A stretch of 64,000 bases of DNA from Alloalcanivorax gelatiniphagus (lineage in GTDB: Bacteria; Pseudomonadota; Gammaproteobacteria; Pseudomonadales; Alcanivoracaceae). Where the stretch lies: positions 1 through 64,000 of the forward strand of contig NZ_VCQT01000012.1 of assembly GCF_005938655.1 (NCBI RefSeq). Reading direction: 5' to 3'. Of the stretch, positions 31,917 to 41,779 are shown piece by piece. A model generated the notes under the pieces. The model worked only from the letters and a program-made list of their open reading frames with translations, ran no database searches and had not been told where the DNA came from. Every line of letters starts with the position of its first letter. Positions within the stretch are counted from its first letter, which is position 1. The translations under genes were made by a program, and so were the position numbers.

Positions 31917-32046
31917 GGTGGTGGAGGCTCGGTGGCGCGGCTGAGGTATTTATAAGAATAGGCAATAAAAGGAGAAGATGGGAGCGTTTCCAGGTGGCGC
32001 CGGGAGAATAGTATGCACTCTTCCGTGACGATTGGAGTGTATCGAG

Positions 32047-32880
32047 ATGGCTGTTTCCAAAACCCTTTTGATTACCGGTGTGAGCAGCGGCTTTGGCCGG
32101 GCGCTGGCGGAACAGGCCCTGGCCGATGGCCACCGGGTGGTGGGCACCGTGCGCAACGCCGAGGCAAAGCGGGCCTTCGAGGCGCTCGACGCCGGCCGCG
32201 CCTTCGGGCGTCTTCTCGATGTGACCGACTTCGGGGCCATCGAGGGCGTGATCGCCGAGGTGGAAGAGAGTGTCGGCGAGATCGACGTGCTGGTGAACAA
32301 CGCCGGTTACGGTCAGGAAGGCGTGCTGGAGGAGTCGCCGCTGGACGCCATGCGCCGGCAGTTCGACGTTAACGTGTTCGGGGCGGTGGCGATGACCCGG
32401 GCGGTGCTGCCCTACATGCGCCGCCGTCGCCGCGGGCACATTCTCAATATCACCTCCATGGGCGGCTATATCACTATGCCCGGCATCGCCTATTACTGTG
32501 GCAGCAAGTTCGCCCTGGAAGGGATTTCCGAAGTGCTCGGTAAGGAGGTGGCGCCGTTCGGTATGTTCGTGACGGCGGTGGCGCCGGGCTCCTTCCGCAC
32601 CGATTGGGCCGGCCGTTCCATGGTCCGCACACCCCGCTCGATCGCGGATTACGACGCCCTGTTCGATCCGATCCGCGAAGCGCGGCAGGCAAAAAGCGGC
32701 CAGCAGCTCGGCGATCCGGTGAAGGCGGCCCGCGCCATGCTGGCGGTGATCGACAGCGAGGCGCCGCCGGCCCATCTGCTGCTGGGCAGTGACGCGCTGG
32801 GTCTGGTACGCGACAAGCTCACCGCCCTGGCCGCCGAGATTGATCAATGGGAGGCGTTGAGCCGGTCCACGGATGGGTAG
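32047..32880 (+). CDS. Short-chain dehydrogenase/reductase
   Basis: The 277-residue protein is a classical SDR: cofactor loop TGVSSGFGRA, NNAGYG structural motif, catalytic Ser in LNITSMGGY and YxxxK as YYCGSKFALEG. The ATG at 32047 has GGAG nine bases before it. It is divergent from the AraC regulator and probably controlled by it. The substrate is unknown. Confidence 0.85.
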   Translation: MAVSKTLLITGVSSGFGRALAEQALADGHRVVGTVRNAEAKRAFEALDAGRAFGRLLDVTDFGAIEGVIAEVEESVGEIDVLVNNAGYGQEGVLEESPLDAMRRQFDVNVFGAVAMTRAVLPYMRRRRRGHILNITSMGGYITMPGIAYYCGSKFALEGISEVLGKEVAPFGMFVTAVAPGSFRTDWAGRSMVRTPRSIADYDALFDPIREARQAKSGQQLGDPVKAARAMLAVIDSEAPPAHLLLGSDALGLVRDKLTALAAEIDQWEALSRSTDG

Positions 32881-32904
32881 GCCCGGGGGGCCACAGGCCG
32901 CCGG

Positions 32905-33771
32905 TCAGTGGGCGGCGCCGTCGTCCTCGTCCGGCCGGGCGCGGCGGAGGCGTTCCTGCTCTTCCTCGAAGGCGGCTTTGATTTCGGCGAGCACGTCTTC
33001 CACGTTGGCGGCCTGGCCTGAGTCCTGGAATTCGCCGGTGAGGGGCGTGTCCGGGTGCAGCTCGCCGGCTTCGTAGAGCGCCCAGATTTCCTCGCCGTAG
33101 CGGCTGTTGAGCAGGGCCGGGGCGAATTGGCCGTAGTAGCGGGTCATGTTGTGGACGTCGCGCAGCAGGAAGGCCTTGGCGTGGTTGTTGGCGGCGGCGT
33201 TGACCGCCTGGGGCAGGTCGATGACCACCGGGCCGTAGGCGTCCAGCAGCACGTTGAATTCGGACAGGTCGCCGTGGACCAGGCCGGCGCACAGCATGCG
33301 CACCACGTAGCGCATCATCTGGGCGTGGTCTTCCAGGGCCTGCTCCTCGGAGGGCACCACATCGCACAGCCGGGGCGCCACGTCACCCTGGTCGTCGGTG
33401 ATCAGCTCCATCAGCAGCACCCCTTCGAGCATGTCGTAGGGGCGCGGCACGCGCACGTCGGCGGCGGCCAAGCGGCGCAGGGCATCCACCTCGGCGGTCT
33501 GCCAGATTTTCTCCTGCTGGTCGCGGCCGAAGCGGGAGCCCTTCTCCATGGCGCGGGCGCGGCGGGTGCTGCGCACCTTGCGCCCTTCCTGGTAGTGCAC
33601 CGCCTGTTTGAAGCCCCGTTGGGCGGCTTCTTTATAAACCTTGGCGCATTGCACTTTGTCGCCGCAGCGCACCACGTAGATGTCGGCTTCCTTGCCGCTC
33701 ATCAGGCGGCTGATCACTTCGTCCACCAGGCCGTCGTCGACCAGGGGCTGTATGCGTTTCGGCGTTTTCAT
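32905..33771 (-). CDS. RIO-type serine/threonine kinase
   Basis: The 288-residue protein is a bacterial RIO1-like kinase. It has SGKEADIYVV (Gly-rich loop), CAKVYKE (ATP Lys), LVHGDLSEFNVLL (catalytic loop) and VVIDLPQAVN (metal-binding Asp), ending in an acidic/Arg-rich tail. Bacterial RIO kinases of this type are linked to ribosome or translation functions, but targets are not established here. It is a single gene convergent with the SDR. Confidence 0.9.
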   Translation of the reverse strand: MKTPKRIQPLVDDGLVDEVISRLMSGKEADIYVVRCGDKVQCAKVYKEAAQRGFKQAVHYQEGRKVRSTRRARAMEKGSRFGRDQQEKIWQTAEVDALRRLAAADVRVPRPYDMLEGVLLMELITDDQGDVAPRLCDVVPSEEQALEDHAQMMRYVVRMLCAGLVHGDLSEFNVLLDAYGPVVIDLPQAVNAAANNHAKAFLLRDVHNMTRYYGQFAPALLNSRYGEEIWALYEAGELHPDTPLTGEFQDSGQAANVEDVLAEIKAAFEEEQERLRRARPDEDDGAAH

Positions 33772-33822
33772 GCCGCCCGTTATACGCTATTCGCCGGGCC
33801 CCGGCATCCATGGGCTGGTGGC

Positions 33823-36006
33823 TCATACCGGATCGGTGATCTCCCCCTTTTGTTTGGCCAGCAAAAACAGCACCACCGCGGCCACCGCGCCGATGGCGTC
33901 GCTCCACAGGCCCGGATAGATCAGCGCCAGGGCGCCGGCCAGGGCGAGCACCCGCCAGGGTGGGGTCAGGGGCCTTCGCAGGTAGCCTTCCACGGCCACC
34001 GCCAGCAGTAGCACGCCGATCACGCTGGTGACGATCACCCAGAGGGTATTGGCCAGGGTGGCGTCGATCATCAGCATGCTGTGGGCGAACACGAACATGT
34101 ACGGCACCAGGAAGCCGGCGATGGCCAGTTTCATGGCCTGAAAGCCGGTGGCGTTGGGCGAGCCGCCGCTGATGCCGGCGGCGGCGTAGGCGGCCAGGGC
34201 CACCGGCGGTGTCAGGTTGGCGAAGATGCCGAAGTAGAACACGAACATGTGGGCCACGAAGATGGCCGTGTCGTTGCTGCCGGCCAGCTCCCGGAACAGG
34301 GGCAGGTTGAGCAGGATCGGTGCCGCCATGGTGCTGGTGATGATGTAGGTGGGGATGCTGGGCAGCCCCATGCCGAGCACGATGGAAGCGATCATGGTGA
34401 GCAGCAGGGTGACCAGCAGTTGCAGGGTCGGGAACGGGATTGATTGGCCCAGCTGCACCACCGCGTCGGCGGCGTCCAGGGCGATGCCGGTGAGGGTGGC
34501 CACGCCCACCACGATGCCCACCGCGCCGCAGGCCAGGGCCACCGGGATGGAGTTGCGCACGCCGGTGGTCATGGCGTCGCGGCAGTCGGTCAGGTTGATC
34601 TTCTCGGCTTCCAGGCCGAGCCGGGCGCGGATCGCGTTCACCGCCACCGGTAGGGCGATCACCGCGAACAGGCTCCAGCGGCTGGCCGGCATGTTGGGCA
34701 TGGAGTGGGACAGGGCCAGGGCGCGCAGTTGCGGCTCGAAAATCAGCAGCGCCAGCAGCACGCTCAAGCCGATGGTGACCTTGCGGGTACCGCAGATCAG
34801 CACGGTGGCGGCGATCGACCAGAAGGCGGCGAAGAACGGCGCGCGGCCTTCGAACAGCAACCACAGCAGCACCGCCATGGGCACCAGCAGGTGGCCGCGC
34901 TTGAGCAGGACTTCGCGGATCGGCGTGAGCTGGGAGCGGGGAATACCTTCCAGGCCGTTGCGCATGGCGCGCAGGTGCACCTGGAACAGCACGCCCAGGT
35001 AAAACAGCAGCGCCGGGATGATGCCGGCCAGGATCACCTGGGTGTACGGCACCGACAGCACCTCCGCCATGATAAAGGCGGCTGCGCCCATGATCGGCGG
35101 CAGGATCTGGCCGCCGACGCTGGCGGAGGCTTCCACGGCGCCGGCGAAGTTGGGCTTGTAGCCGGTGCGTTTCATCAACGGAATGGTGAAGGCGCCGGTG
35201 GTGACCACGTTGGCGATGGCGGAGCCGTTGATGGAACCCAGCAGGCCGCTGGCCAGCACCGCCACCTTGGCGGGGCCGCCCCGGGTGTGGCCGGCCACCG
35301 CCAGGGCCAGGTCGTTGAACAGCTGGCCCAGGCCGGATTTCACCAGGAAGGCGCCGAACAGAATAAACAGGATGATGTAGCTGGCGGACACGGCGATGGC
35401 GGTGCCCAGCAGCCCTTCGGTGATGAACACCAGGTGCGACATGATCTGCCGGCCGGTGGCCAGCACGATGGTCTGGTTGAGTTCCGGGTAGAACGACAGC
35501 TTGGCGTAGAAGCCGTAGATCAGAAACAGCACGCCCAGCAGGGTCAGGCCCCAGCCGGTGACCCGGCGGGTGGCGTCCAGCACCATCAGGATCGCCACCG
35601 CGCCGACGATCATATCGGTGGTGTTCACGCGCCCGCCGGAGGCGATCACCCGGTCCGCCACCACCAACATGTAAATGCCGATGCCAAAGGCGGTGGCGGC
35701 CAGCAGCAGGTCGATCCAGGGCACCCGGTCACGGACGCCTTTCTTGGTGATCGGGTAAAGAATGAACGTCAGCGCCAGCAGGGTGTAAAGGTGGATGCTG
35801 CGCTGGGCCACGTCCACCAGCGGCCCGGAGAACGAGGTGTAAAGATGGAACGCCGCCAACAGCACGCACACCGTGGTGACGAACACCACCGTCCAGCGCG
35901 GCAGGGCGTCGCGCACCACGCTCTCGCGGTCGTACTTTTCCAGAGCTTCCTTCACTGACGGGTCGGTCTCGTCCGGTACCGAGGAGGGCGAGGAGGTCGG
36001 CTTCAT
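33823..36006 (-). CDS. TRAP transporter fused permease (TAXI type)
   Basis: The 727-residue integral membrane protein combines the small DctQ-like and large DctM-like subunits (about 18 hydrophobic segments, with GLLGSINGSAIANVVTTG and GLPSIPTYIITS motifs of the DctM family). It works with the periplasmic TAXI binding protein encoded upstream for sodium- or proton-driven uptake of organic acids or similar solutes. Its ATG overlaps the DUF1850 stop (ATGA), indicating one operon. Confidence 0.9.
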   Translation of the reverse strand: MKPTSSPSSVPDETDPSVKEALEKYDRESVVRDALPRWTVVFVTTVCVLLAAFHLYTSFSGPLVDVAQRSIHLYTLLALTFILYPITKKGVRDRVPWIDLLLAATAFGIGIYMLVVADRVIASGGRVNTTDMIVGAVAILMVLDATRRVTGWGLTLLGVLFLIYGFYAKLSFYPELNQTIVLATGRQIMSHLVFITEGLLGTAIAVSASYIILFILFGAFLVKSGLGQLFNDLALAVAGHTRGGPAKVAVLASGLLGSINGSAIANVVTTGAFTIPLMKRTGYKPNFAGAVEASASVGGQILPPIMGAAAFIMAEVLSVPYTQVILAGIIPALLFYLGVLFQVHLRAMRNGLEGIPRSQLTPIREVLLKRGHLLVPMAVLLWLLFEGRAPFFAAFWSIAATVLICGTRKVTIGLSVLLALLIFEPQLRALALSHSMPNMPASRWSLFAVIALPVAVNAIRARLGLEAEKINLTDCRDAMTTGVRNSIPVALACGAVGIVVGVATLTGIALDAADAVVQLGQSIPFPTLQLLVTLLLTMIASIVLGMGLPSIPTYIITSTMAAPILLNLPLFRELAGSNDTAIFVAHMFVFYFGIFANLTPPVALAAYAAAGISGGSPNATGFQAMKLAIAGFLVPYMFVFAHSMLMIDATLANTLWVIVTSVIGVLLLAVAVEGYLRRPLTPPWRVLALAGALALIYPGLWSDAIGAVAAVVLFLLAKQKGEITDPV

Positions 36007-36518
36007 GGGGTTCTCCAGTGTCTTCCCACGGCCCGCAGCAGGGCGGGCAACATCGTTAACAGGGGGGCATCCCGGGTGGTGAAGGTCAGAATCGGCGGCG
36101 TGCCGGGGCCGGTCAGCGCCAGGGTCCAGCCCCGGTAGCGCAGGCGGTAGTGCTCCGCGGCGGCGGCCTGCACGTGGAGCGGGTCCACCGGTCGGCGGAT
36201 GCCGCTCATCACCACCCAGCCGTTTTGCAGATGGGTTTCGGTGCCGGCTTGATCGGGCACGCCGGCGCCAAAGGTTTTAAAACGGGTGGCCACCAGCATC
36301 AGGCCGCCGTCCGGTTCAATCCGGAAGCGTTCTTCCCAGTCTTCCCGCTCCACGGAGTGGGTCCAGCGCAGCACGAAGGTGGTGCCGGTGGGGCCGGGCA
36401 GCGCCAGGCGCGGCCGTTGGCCTTCCAATACCACCAGCCAGGGCAACGGCAGCAGCGCCGCCGTGGCCACCAGGGCCAGGACCAGCGCCAGCCAGCCACG
36501 GCGACGGGACCCGATCAT
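36003..36518 (-). CDS. DUF1850 protein
   Basis: About 171 residues with an N-terminal membrane segment (LALVLALVATAALLPLPWLV) followed by a beta-rich domain carrying the family pattern WTHSVEREDWEERF and TRFKTFGAGVP. DUF1850 genes usually lie between TAXI binding protein and fused permease genes, as here. An alternative start at 36572 would overlap the preceding gene by 32 bases; 36518 is chosen. The ribosome site is weak for both. Probable accessory part of the transporter. Confidence 0.75.
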   Translation of the reverse strand: MIGSRRRGWLALVLALVATAALLPLPWLVVLEGQRPRLALPGPTGTTFVLRWTHSVEREDWEERFRIEPDGGLMLVATRFKTFGAGVPDQAGTETHLQNGWVVMSGIRRPVDPLHVQAAAAEHYRLRYRGWTLALTGPGTPPILTFTTRDAPLLTMLPALLRAVGRHWRTP

Positions 36519-36540
36519 CGGTGGCCGGTCGCCTGGGACG

Positions 36541-37596
36541 TCAGCCGTCGTTGCCGTCGGCCGCGCTTGCACGCTCGTCGTAATAGGCCTCGGCGCCCGG
36601 ATGCAGCGGCACCACCAGGTTCTGATTCATGCTTTCCGGGTCGATGTCCTTGAGCGCGCCCACGGACACCTTGTCGGAGTGCAGATAGTCGTCGAAGCGT
36701 TTGGTCAGCTCCTCGGCCACCGCGTCGTCCATGGAGCTGGGCACGATCAGAATATTGCGGATCGCCACGGTGGTGACCGCGTTATCCAGGCCGTAGCGCT
36801 CGGGTTTGCCCGCCGGGATGGTGTAGGTCTCGTAGTAGGGGTAGGCCTCCAGCAGTTTGTCGGACACCTCGCCGTCCACCGGCACGAAGGTCACGTCGCT
36901 GGTCTGCATCAGGCCGGTGATGCTGGAGTTGGGCACCCCGGAGGTAAAGAAGGCCGCGTCCAGGTTGCCGTTGCTCATTTCGGTGACGCTGTCGGCGTAG
37001 CCGGTGTGGCTGACCCGGGCCAGATCGTCATAGCTGATACCGGCGGATTCCAGCACCTTCTGGGCGCTCTGCTCCACGCCGGAGCCCACCTTGCCCACGC
37101 CGACGCGCTTGCCTTTCAGGTCGGCCACGCCCTGGATGCCGCTGTCCGCCGTGGCGACGATCTGCACCACGTTGGGGTACAGGCCCGCCAGGGTGGCGAT
37201 ATCAGCCTGGTTGCCTTCGAACTGGTTTTTGCCGTTGACGGCGTCGTAGGCCACGTCGCTCATGACAATGGCGATCTGGTTCAGGCCGTCCTGAATGTTC
37301 TGAATGTTCTGCACCGAGGCACCGGTGGACACCACCTGCACCCCGCCGATCATATCGCTGGCTTCGAAGATCGGCTTCAGGGCGCCGCCGATGGGGTAGT
37401 AGGAGCCCGAGGTGCCGCCGGTCCCGAAGATCAGATTCACTTCCTTCTGGCTGGCGTCGGCCGGAGCGGATTTGGCGGTGGTGTCGCCGGTGGCGGCGTC
37501 TTTCTTGGCGGCGTCGTTACCGTTGTCGCTGCAGCCGGTGAGCAGCATGCCGGACAGCCCGAGGGCGGCGGCCAGTATCAGAGTGCGAGATAGCAT
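36541..37596 (-). CDS. TAXI-family TRAP solute-binding lipoprotein
   Basis: The 351-residue protein has a lipoprotein signal (LAAALGLSGMLLTGCSD) and a Lys/Asp/Thr linker, then the TAXI/NMT1-like binding domain: FGTGGTSGSYYPIGGA at the start, LKGKRVGVGKVGSGVE, and DAAFFTSGVPNSSI. It is the first gene of the transporter operon and would capture the ligand in the periplasm. Confidence 0.9.
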   Translation of the reverse strand: MLSRTLILAAALGLSGMLLTGCSDNGNDAAKKDAATGDTTAKSAPADASQKEVNLIFGTGGTSGSYYPIGGALKPIFEASDMIGGVQVVSTGASVQNIQNIQDGLNQIAIVMSDVAYDAVNGKNQFEGNQADIATLAGLYPNVVQIVATADSGIQGVADLKGKRVGVGKVGSGVEQSAQKVLESAGISYDDLARVSHTGYADSVTEMSNGNLDAAFFTSGVPNSSITGLMQTSDVTFVPVDGEVSDKLLEAYPYYETYTIPAGKPERYGLDNAVTTVAIRNILIVPSSMDDAVAEELTKRFDDYLHSDKVSVGALKDIDPESMNQNLVVPLHPGAEAYYDERASAADGNDG

Positions 37597-37897
37597 GGGT
37601 CTCTCCTGATGTTCACGGTGGTTTATTGCTGTTATCGAGACTGCCCACAGCTTACGAGCGGTGTCTTCCCGATACTACGCCAGGAAAGGCGGTTAAGACT
37701 AAGGTCGAACGGCACTGAGACAGCGGATCTTAGGGCTATTCAAAAAATTGATTTACTTCGGCCCGTGGCGGTACCTTACCTGGCTCGTTTTGGTGCATAA
37801 ATTCCTGGCGGCGGTGGCACTGGCGTTCTTCTAGCCGCAATATTCTTTATTGCCCGGGGTGAAGACGCCCGGGTTGAACGTCTTTGGGAGGGGAAGG
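37597..37897. other. Intergenic region without recognised features
   Basis: About 300 bases between the divergent TAXI gene and the small lipoprotein gene. They must hold both promoters, but I see no convincing palindrome, terminator or RNA gene. Confidence 0.5.
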
Positions 37898-38437
37898 ATG
37901 AAGAGGCTGGCGTGGGGCTTGCTGATACTCGCACTGGTTGGTTGCGAGCAGCGATATGACGTGGACTATTTGCCCTTGGCGTCCTCGGTGGCGCCCGAGG
38001 TGGTGGCGGCGCCGGAGGGTGAGTTCGTGGTGCCGTTTCTTGGCGAGGCCGGGCAATCCCGTCTGACCCTGGCGGTGACCCTCGATGAACTGAACACCGG
38101 CACCGACTGGTCGCCCTGGGTGACCGCCGGCTTTACCTCTATCGACAAGCTGCGGCAGGTGAAAGCCTTCGTGGCGGCGCCGGATCGGGACTCGGACACG
38201 CTGAGCGGCGGTTATCAGGTGATCGAGGCGGGCAAAGTGACGAAGCAGGTGACGCTGGTCACCGGCGAACCGGGTTCGCGGACCATGCGGGTCCAGTTGG
38301 TGCGGGGCGCCGGGGGCGCGGTTTACATCCGCGTCGCCGACCGCGAAGCCCGGGTCACCTTGCCCACCGGAGAGCCGCTGTTCCCGGTGGTGCTGGTGGC
38401 CTCGGCCACCGCCTCGCTGCGGTGGCAGGCGGACTGA
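37898..38437 (+). CDS. Small lipoprotein, function unknown
   Basis: The 179-residue protein has a lipoprotein signal (WGLLILALVGCEQ) and a beta-rich mature part with no recognised domain. The ATG at 37898 follows GGGAAGG and is preferred over the 16-residue longer frame. It stands between the TRAP operon and a VOC gene. Confidence 0.65.
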   Translation: MKRLAWGLLILALVGCEQRYDVDYLPLASSVAPEVVAAPEGEFVVPFLGEAGQSRLTLAVTLDELNTGTDWSPWVTAGFTSIDKLRQVKAFVAAPDRDSDTLSGGYQVIEAGKVTKQVTLVTGEPGSRTMRVQLVRGAGGAVYIRVADREARVTLPTGEPLFPVVLVASATASLRWQAD

Positions 38438-38509
38438 TCGGAGTTACGATATAGTTTCTGGCCAATCACAAAAAAGCCGGCGGCCAGCCGGCGTTATAAG
38501 GAGAGCAAG

Positions 38510-38902
38510 ATGTTCAACCATATTATGGTCGGTTCCAACGACATTGAACGCTCCAAGCGTTTCTACGACGCGGTGCTGGCGGTGTTCGGCGCCCCGGAGG
38601 CGGTCCGCAACGAGTCCGCCACCGGCCATGTGCGGCTGTTCTATGTTCATAACGGCAACACCTTCGCGGTGAGCCAGCCGATCAACGACCAGCCGGCCAC
38701 CGGCGCCAATGGCGGCACCATTGGCTTTAAATGCGACTCCCCGGAGCAGGTGAAGGAATTCCACGACGTGGCCGTGGCCCACGGTGGCAAGTCCGTGGAA
38801 GATCCGCCGGGGCTGCGTGAAAGCGCCATGGGCGCCATGCACCTGAGCTACGTGCTGGACCCGGACGGCAACAAGCTGTGCGGCATCTACCGCGTACGCT
38901 GA
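38510..38902 (+). CDS. VOC-family protein
   Basis: The 130-residue single glyoxalase-like module has HIMVGSNDIERSKRFYDAVL at the N-terminus, NDQPATGANGGTIGF in the middle and YVLDPDGNKLCGIY at the end, as in many cytosolic VOC proteins. His at residue 4 and Glu/Asp near the end may bind metal. A GGAG site precedes the ATG. The substrate is unknown. Confidence 0.8.
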   Translation: MFNHIMVGSNDIERSKRFYDAVLAVFGAPEAVRNESATGHVRLFYVHNGNTFAVSQPINDQPATGANGGTIGFKCDSPEQVKEFHDVAVAHGGKSVEDPPGLRESAMGAMHLSYVLDPDGNKLCGIYRVR

Positions 38903-39045
38903 CACCGGAGCGTGCCGGGGCGGTCATGCCACCCGGAAGTGGGTGCGTGGGCCGCCTGCCGAGATACGCCAGGCACGCAGTGAGCGGGAACACAGGGAAT
39001 GCCAGCGGCGGTAGTATTCCTTACTCGGGCCTTGGGAACTCTTAT

Positions 39046-40875
39046 ATGGAAATAGTGCGGCGAGCCTCTTTCGGGCTGTTTTGGATGATTGTTTTTCTGG
39101 TCGGGTGCGCGGAGAGCACCTCGGAAGAGAAACTTCAGGCGCTGGAGGAAAAACAGAAGGAGTATCAGGCACGTATCGACGGTATCAGCGATGAAGAGGC
39201 GCGGCGCACACTGACTCATCTGAACGACATGTCCTTCTGGATTGAGCGCTCGGAGCTGGAGCAAAAAGTGCCCCCCGAGCAAGTGGAATACGAGCCATCG
39301 GCGTTCACGATCCTGGACGATTATGAGAATCCCCGGGACATGGCGGAACAATGGGCCGCCGGCCTGATGCTGGTCAACGATGTGCGTTCTCGCCCGTCGG
39401 AAACGCGCGTACTCTCCCCTTTTGAATATCCCTTCGAGAGCCGACTGGAATGGCGATCGGTAACGTTGAAAGACGGAACGGCGTTGTCGGTGGTGAAGCG
39501 TGACCCTTTCGCCGATCAAACTGGTCTGGCCCCGATCGTACTGTGGAACAGCGCCTTTGAGCGTTTGGAAACGCGGCTGGAACGACATCGTAACCTGCCG
39601 CCCGGGCAGGTTCCCGCGCAGCCCGCGCCGGTGGTCCGGGCGCGGGGCAAGCTCACGCTCAAGGTGCCTGAGTCGTTGCCGCTGCTGGCGTTCACCACGG
39701 CCGAGGTGGGTGAGACAAGGGAAGTGGCGGGCTGGAGCTTTACCCTCAAGCAGATAGACGGGCATCGAGCGCGCCTGATCATCGGCTTGCCGAAGGATTT
39801 TGATCAGGAGAACGTTGACACGGTGCTGGATTCGATGGTGGTGGAAGCCAGTGACGAGAGTGGCCGCTTTCTCTCTCGCAGCGGCAGCTCCCAGGGCCCC
39901 GAGGGCCGCGAAGGCAGTATGCTGGACGTGCTCGATACGCTGATCGAGGCGGCCGAGGCCGGCAAACTGGACGACCAAGACATGCAGGAGCGCCTGGTTC
40001 GGGAACAGCGGAATCTATTGGATGAGGATCATCCGGAGCTTTACTACGAGGTCGCATTTCGCGGCATGGTGAACCGGATTCAGCTTCGTATACCCGGTCT
40101 GGCCAAGGAAAGCGTGCTCACCGTGCCTCTGGATATGACTCCGGTGCAATTCGAGGTGCCGGATAATCTGAATGGGCCGAAGCCGTTTGGAGTGACTGCC
40201 CGGGTTTACGATCACGATGCCGCCGACTGGTTGCTGAACCAGCCGCTGGAAGCCAGGCCGGATGAGCTGGCGTCGCTGATTACGACCACTTTTAGTGCCG
40301 GTGAGGATATTGGCACGCCAGGCTTCGAAGTCACTGACAAGGTTTACTTTCATTTCCCGGAACGGATGAGCAATCGTTTGGTTTCCACCTTCGAACGCTT
40401 TGATGAAGTGAATGCTCTGGCGCTCCTGGATGAGAGCGGGAAGGTGCTTTACGAATATGATCCGGCTGATCGCGATGCACCCTTGAAGTTCACGGTTGAT
40501 CGCGTTGAGTATCAGCCCGGCCGATTCGATGCCCCGCCAGCCAGACTGCGCGGTGAAATCGATATCACCCTGTATACGAATATCAATGTGAGCGATTATT
40601 CGATCGACGCCTTGCCAGAGGGTTATGAGATGCATGGGCCGGTGTTGTTCGGTCCGCAGGCGGCGGACAATCAGGTTCCGGACCTGGTCCTGGCGTATGA
40701 TGCGGAAGAGAACTATCTGAAAAAAATCACCACGGTGCGTCATGGGTTCGACGAAGGCTGGCCCCGTCGTGCCTACCACTTTTACGGCATGCCTGAGGGT
40801 TTCGTGTTCGTTTCGCGGGGAACGGGGCAGAAAGTGCCTTATGCGTTCCAGGTCTCTCTTCAGGAGTCAGAATAA
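39046..40875 (+). CDS. Large lipoprotein, paralogue of 43824
   Basis: The 609-residue exported lipoprotein has signal FGLFWMIVFLVGCAES. A coiled-coil-like stretch follows (KLQALEEKQKEYQARIDG), then a long beta-rich region. Shared segments with the protein at 43824 include DYxxxxxMxE near residue 100, a VDRVEYQPGRFDAPP stretch matched by VNRIDYNPQRFSSKP, and a C-terminal YHFYGMPEGFVF matched by IHFYGTPAALEI. These show a paralogous pair. No known domain is recognised. The ATG at 39046 begins the signal peptide. Confidence 0.65.
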   Translation: MEIVRRASFGLFWMIVFLVGCAESTSEEKLQALEEKQKEYQARIDGISDEEARRTLTHLNDMSFWIERSELEQKVPPEQVEYEPSAFTILDDYENPRDMAEQWAAGLMLVNDVRSRPSETRVLSPFEYPFESRLEWRSVTLKDGTALSVVKRDPFADQTGLAPIVLWNSAFERLETRLERHRNLPPGQVPAQPAPVVRARGKLTLKVPESLPLLAFTTAEVGETREVAGWSFTLKQIDGHRARLIIGLPKDFDQENVDTVLDSMVVEASDESGRFLSRSGSSQGPEGREGSMLDVLDTLIEAAEAGKLDDQDMQERLVREQRNLLDEDHPELYYEVAFRGMVNRIQLRIPGLAKESVLTVPLDMTPVQFEVPDNLNGPKPFGVTARVYDHDAADWLLNQPLEARPDELASLITTTFSAGEDIGTPGFEVTDKVYFHFPERMSNRLVSTFERFDEVNALALLDESGKVLYEYDPADRDAPLKFTVDRVEYQPGRFDAPPARLRGEIDITLYTNINVSDYSIDALPEGYEMHGPVLFGPQAADNQVPDLVLAYDAEENYLKKITTVRHGFDEGWPRRAYHFYGMPEGFVFVSRGTGQKVPYAFQVSLQESE

Positions 40876-40907
40876 GTGTCTCGTCGGTTGGCGAGCCCGC
40901 GCGTGGA

Positions 40908-41170
40908 TTACGCCGGGCGCCACCAGGGCGTGCCGGGCGCCGGTGCGTGAAGGTCCAGCCGCTCGCCCATCATCGGCGTGGTGATCGACACCCCGTGCTC
41001 GGCGGCGAGCGCGGTGATCCGCTCGAACGGCTGGTGCCAGGGGTGCAGGGCGAGATTGAAGGTGCCGTTGTGGATCGGCAGCATCCAGCGGCCGCGCAGG
41101 TCCAGGTGCGCTTGCAGGGATTGCTCGGGCAGCATGTGCACGTAGGTCCAGCGCTCGTTGTAGGCGCCGG
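40908..41170 (-). pseudogene. C-terminal remnant of an MBL-fold hydrolase (UlaG/RomA-like)
   Basis: Reading leftward, the frame gives GAYNERWTYVHMLPEQ, AHLDLRGRWMLPIHNGTF and LALHPWHQPFERI, the typical C-terminus of outer-membrane-associated MBL hydrolases. The frame ends at the stop at 40908. The first two thirds, with the HxHxDH metal site, are absent; the remnant fuses at about 41170 to a truncated TetR gene on the other strand. Confidence 0.7.
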
Positions 41171-41171
41171 T

Positions 41172-41705
41172 TTCGAGGCCACCAGCATGGATCGCATTGC
41201 CGCCGCCGCCGGCGTATCCAAGCGCACGGTCTACAATCATTTTCCCGGTAAGGAAGCGCTGTTCGCCCGCATTCTTGAACAACTTTGGGAGAGCAGCGTG
41301 GGCGGCGTGGCGCTGACTTACCGCGCGGACCAGCCTCTGGCCCCACAATTGAAGCAACTGCTGTTGCAGAAGCTCCTGCTTCTCGGCGACCCGAATTTCA
41401 TCGACCTGGCCCGGGTGGCGATGGCCGAGATCATCCACGCGCCGGAGCGGGCCCGGGAGATCGTCGGCCGTATGGACGAAAAGGAGGGCGGGCTGGTGCG
41501 GTGGATTCGCGCCGCCATCGCCGATGGGCGCCTGCAGGGTGTGGATGAGGATTTCGCCGGCCAGCAATTGCAGGGTCTGGTGAAGAGCTTCGCGCTTTGG
41601 CCGCAGATCATGATGGGGCAGGCGCCGCTCGCTGAAGCCGAACGCGAGCGCGTGGCGGAGTCCGCGGTGGCGATGTTCTTGGGGCATTACGGCCGCGGCG
41701 ACTGA
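41172..41705 (+). pseudogene. TetR-family regulator lacking its N-terminus
   Basis: From FEATSMDRIAAAAGVSKRTV the sequence is a typical TetR helix-turn-helix followed by the ligand domain, ending at 41705. The expected first 20-30 residues and promoter are missing; upstream in the same frame is antisense MBL sequence. The ATG in TSMDRI could still start a shortened protein that keeps the recognition helix but lacks helix 1. Confidence 0.65.
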
Positions 41706-41779
41706 TCACGGCCCGGTTCGACGTGTCGCCGTGCTGGGCGGGTCCGATTTTTCGTTACTTTTCACCAGGGAGCCACCCT

